Below, piece after piece: positions 6,563 through 6,748 of a stretch of DNA of 6,748 nt. The stretch comes from Gemmatimonadota bacterium (GTDB lineage: Bacteria > Gemmatimonadota > Gemmatimonadetes > Longimicrobiales > Gaopeijiaceae), in assembly GCA_016209995.1 (NCBI GenBank), contig JACQVC010000015.1, positions 1 to 6,748 of the forward strand, written 5' to 3'. Position numbers and translations under genes: made by a program. Positions within the stretch are counted from its first letter, which is position 1. Every line of letters begins with the position of its first letter. The notes below the pieces were generated by a model, which did not search any database, had not been told where the DNA came from, and was given only the letters and a program-made list of their open reading frames with translations.

Positions 6563-6748
6563 TCAGCGGACGAATAGGACCCCGGCAGTCACCAAGCCCA
6601 CCAGCATGAAGAATCGCGTCCAAGTGAAGGGGCGACCGTTGTCGCTCCCCCTCCGGGTCCAGACCACAACGCTGCCGCACGAGCCCTCGGTGTAGTCAGG
6701 GGGCGCCTCGATACCACGGTAGACTTCGATGGCCTCCACATCCTCGGC
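6563..6748 (-). CDS. Plug-like protein with hydrophobic C-terminal tail, C-terminal part (5' end outside window)
   Basis: The minus strand is open from the window edge for 61 residues to TGA at 6563-6565. The fragment begins AEDVEAIEVYRG and continues to CGSVVVWTRRG. This matches the last two strands of a TonB-plug-type domain, in the variant (IEVYRG...CG.VVIWTR) I associate with short Gemmatimonadota and Bacteroidota proteins that pair a carboxypeptidase-regulatory-like domain with a plug-like end and have no barrel. Such proteins commonly stop soon after WTRR; here about 27 residues follow, including a hydrophobic stretch of roughly 15 residues (FFMLVGLVTAGVLFV) flanked by arginines. That could be a short membrane anchor, though it is at the lower limit of length. 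It is probably the first of two genes in an operon with the barrel-less protein 58 bases downstream. The N-terminal domains are outside the window, so a full receptor is excluded only by the absence of a barrel after the plug. Confidence 0.75.
   Translation of the reverse strand, partial: AEDVEAIEVYRGIEAPPDYTEGSCGSVVVWTRRGSDNGRPFTWTRFFMLVGLVTAGVLFVR

Noticed and set aside
6161..6577. Plus-strand open frame of 138 codons over the start of the barrel-less gene
   Set aside because: Opposite strand to a protein with clear domains; composition is typical of a shadow frame.
1..6748. CRISPR arrays, tRNA or rRNA genes, insertion sequences, attachment sites
   Set aside because: No regular short direct repeats, no cloverleaf or rRNA signature, and no transposase, integrase or terminal repeats were seen on either strand.

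Overview
The window looks like a chromosomal piece of a GC-rich, Gram-negative bacterium. Gemmatimonadota, or a near relation, is the best guess. The reasons are a SusC/RagA receptor with the signal-peptide, carboxypeptidase-regulatory and plug order typical of that phylum, a SusD lipoprotein beginning CFDLDIANPNEP, a CapA-type tail of a kind common there, and plug-domain proteins that lack a barrel. The assignment rests on protein style only; no rRNA or other taxonomic marker is present.

Layout, left to right. Bases 1-393 (+) are the end of a CapA/PgsA-like metallophosphatase gene. A GC-rich hairpin sits on its stop codon, and a sigma70-like promoter (TTGACA, 18 bases, TATGGT) follows at once. 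After a leader of about 190 nt that can fold, bases 650-3922 (+) encode a full-length SusC/RagA TonB-linked outer-membrane receptor of 1090 aa. Bases 3969-5513 (+) encode its SusD/RagB lipoprotein partner. The two are very probably one operon for uptake of an unknown oligomeric substrate such as a glycan or peptide; no degradative enzyme in the window names the substrate.

The right end is on the minus strand and is the unusual part. Bases 6504-5515 encode a 329-aa secreted protein matching the N-terminal 250 or so residues of a SusC receptor (regulatory domain plus plug). It has no beta-barrel and instead carries a second, degenerate copy of the last 50 residues of the plug. Upstream of it on the same strand, bases 6748-6563 hold the end of another plug-like protein, with the tail signature IEVYRG...CGSVVVWTRRG and then a short hydrophobic segment. 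The two minus-strand genes are 58 nt apart and look like a small operon of barrel-less plug proteins. This operon runs into the SusCD operon tail to tail with one base between the stop codons, and a perfect 10-bp inverted repeat begins at that base.

How the parts may work together: SusC and SusD form the usual lidded barrel powered by TonB. The barrel-less proteins keep plug and possibly TonB-box sequences, so they might bind TonB or SusC/D-type partners as regulators or competitors, or might be relics of receptors. The sequence does not settle which.
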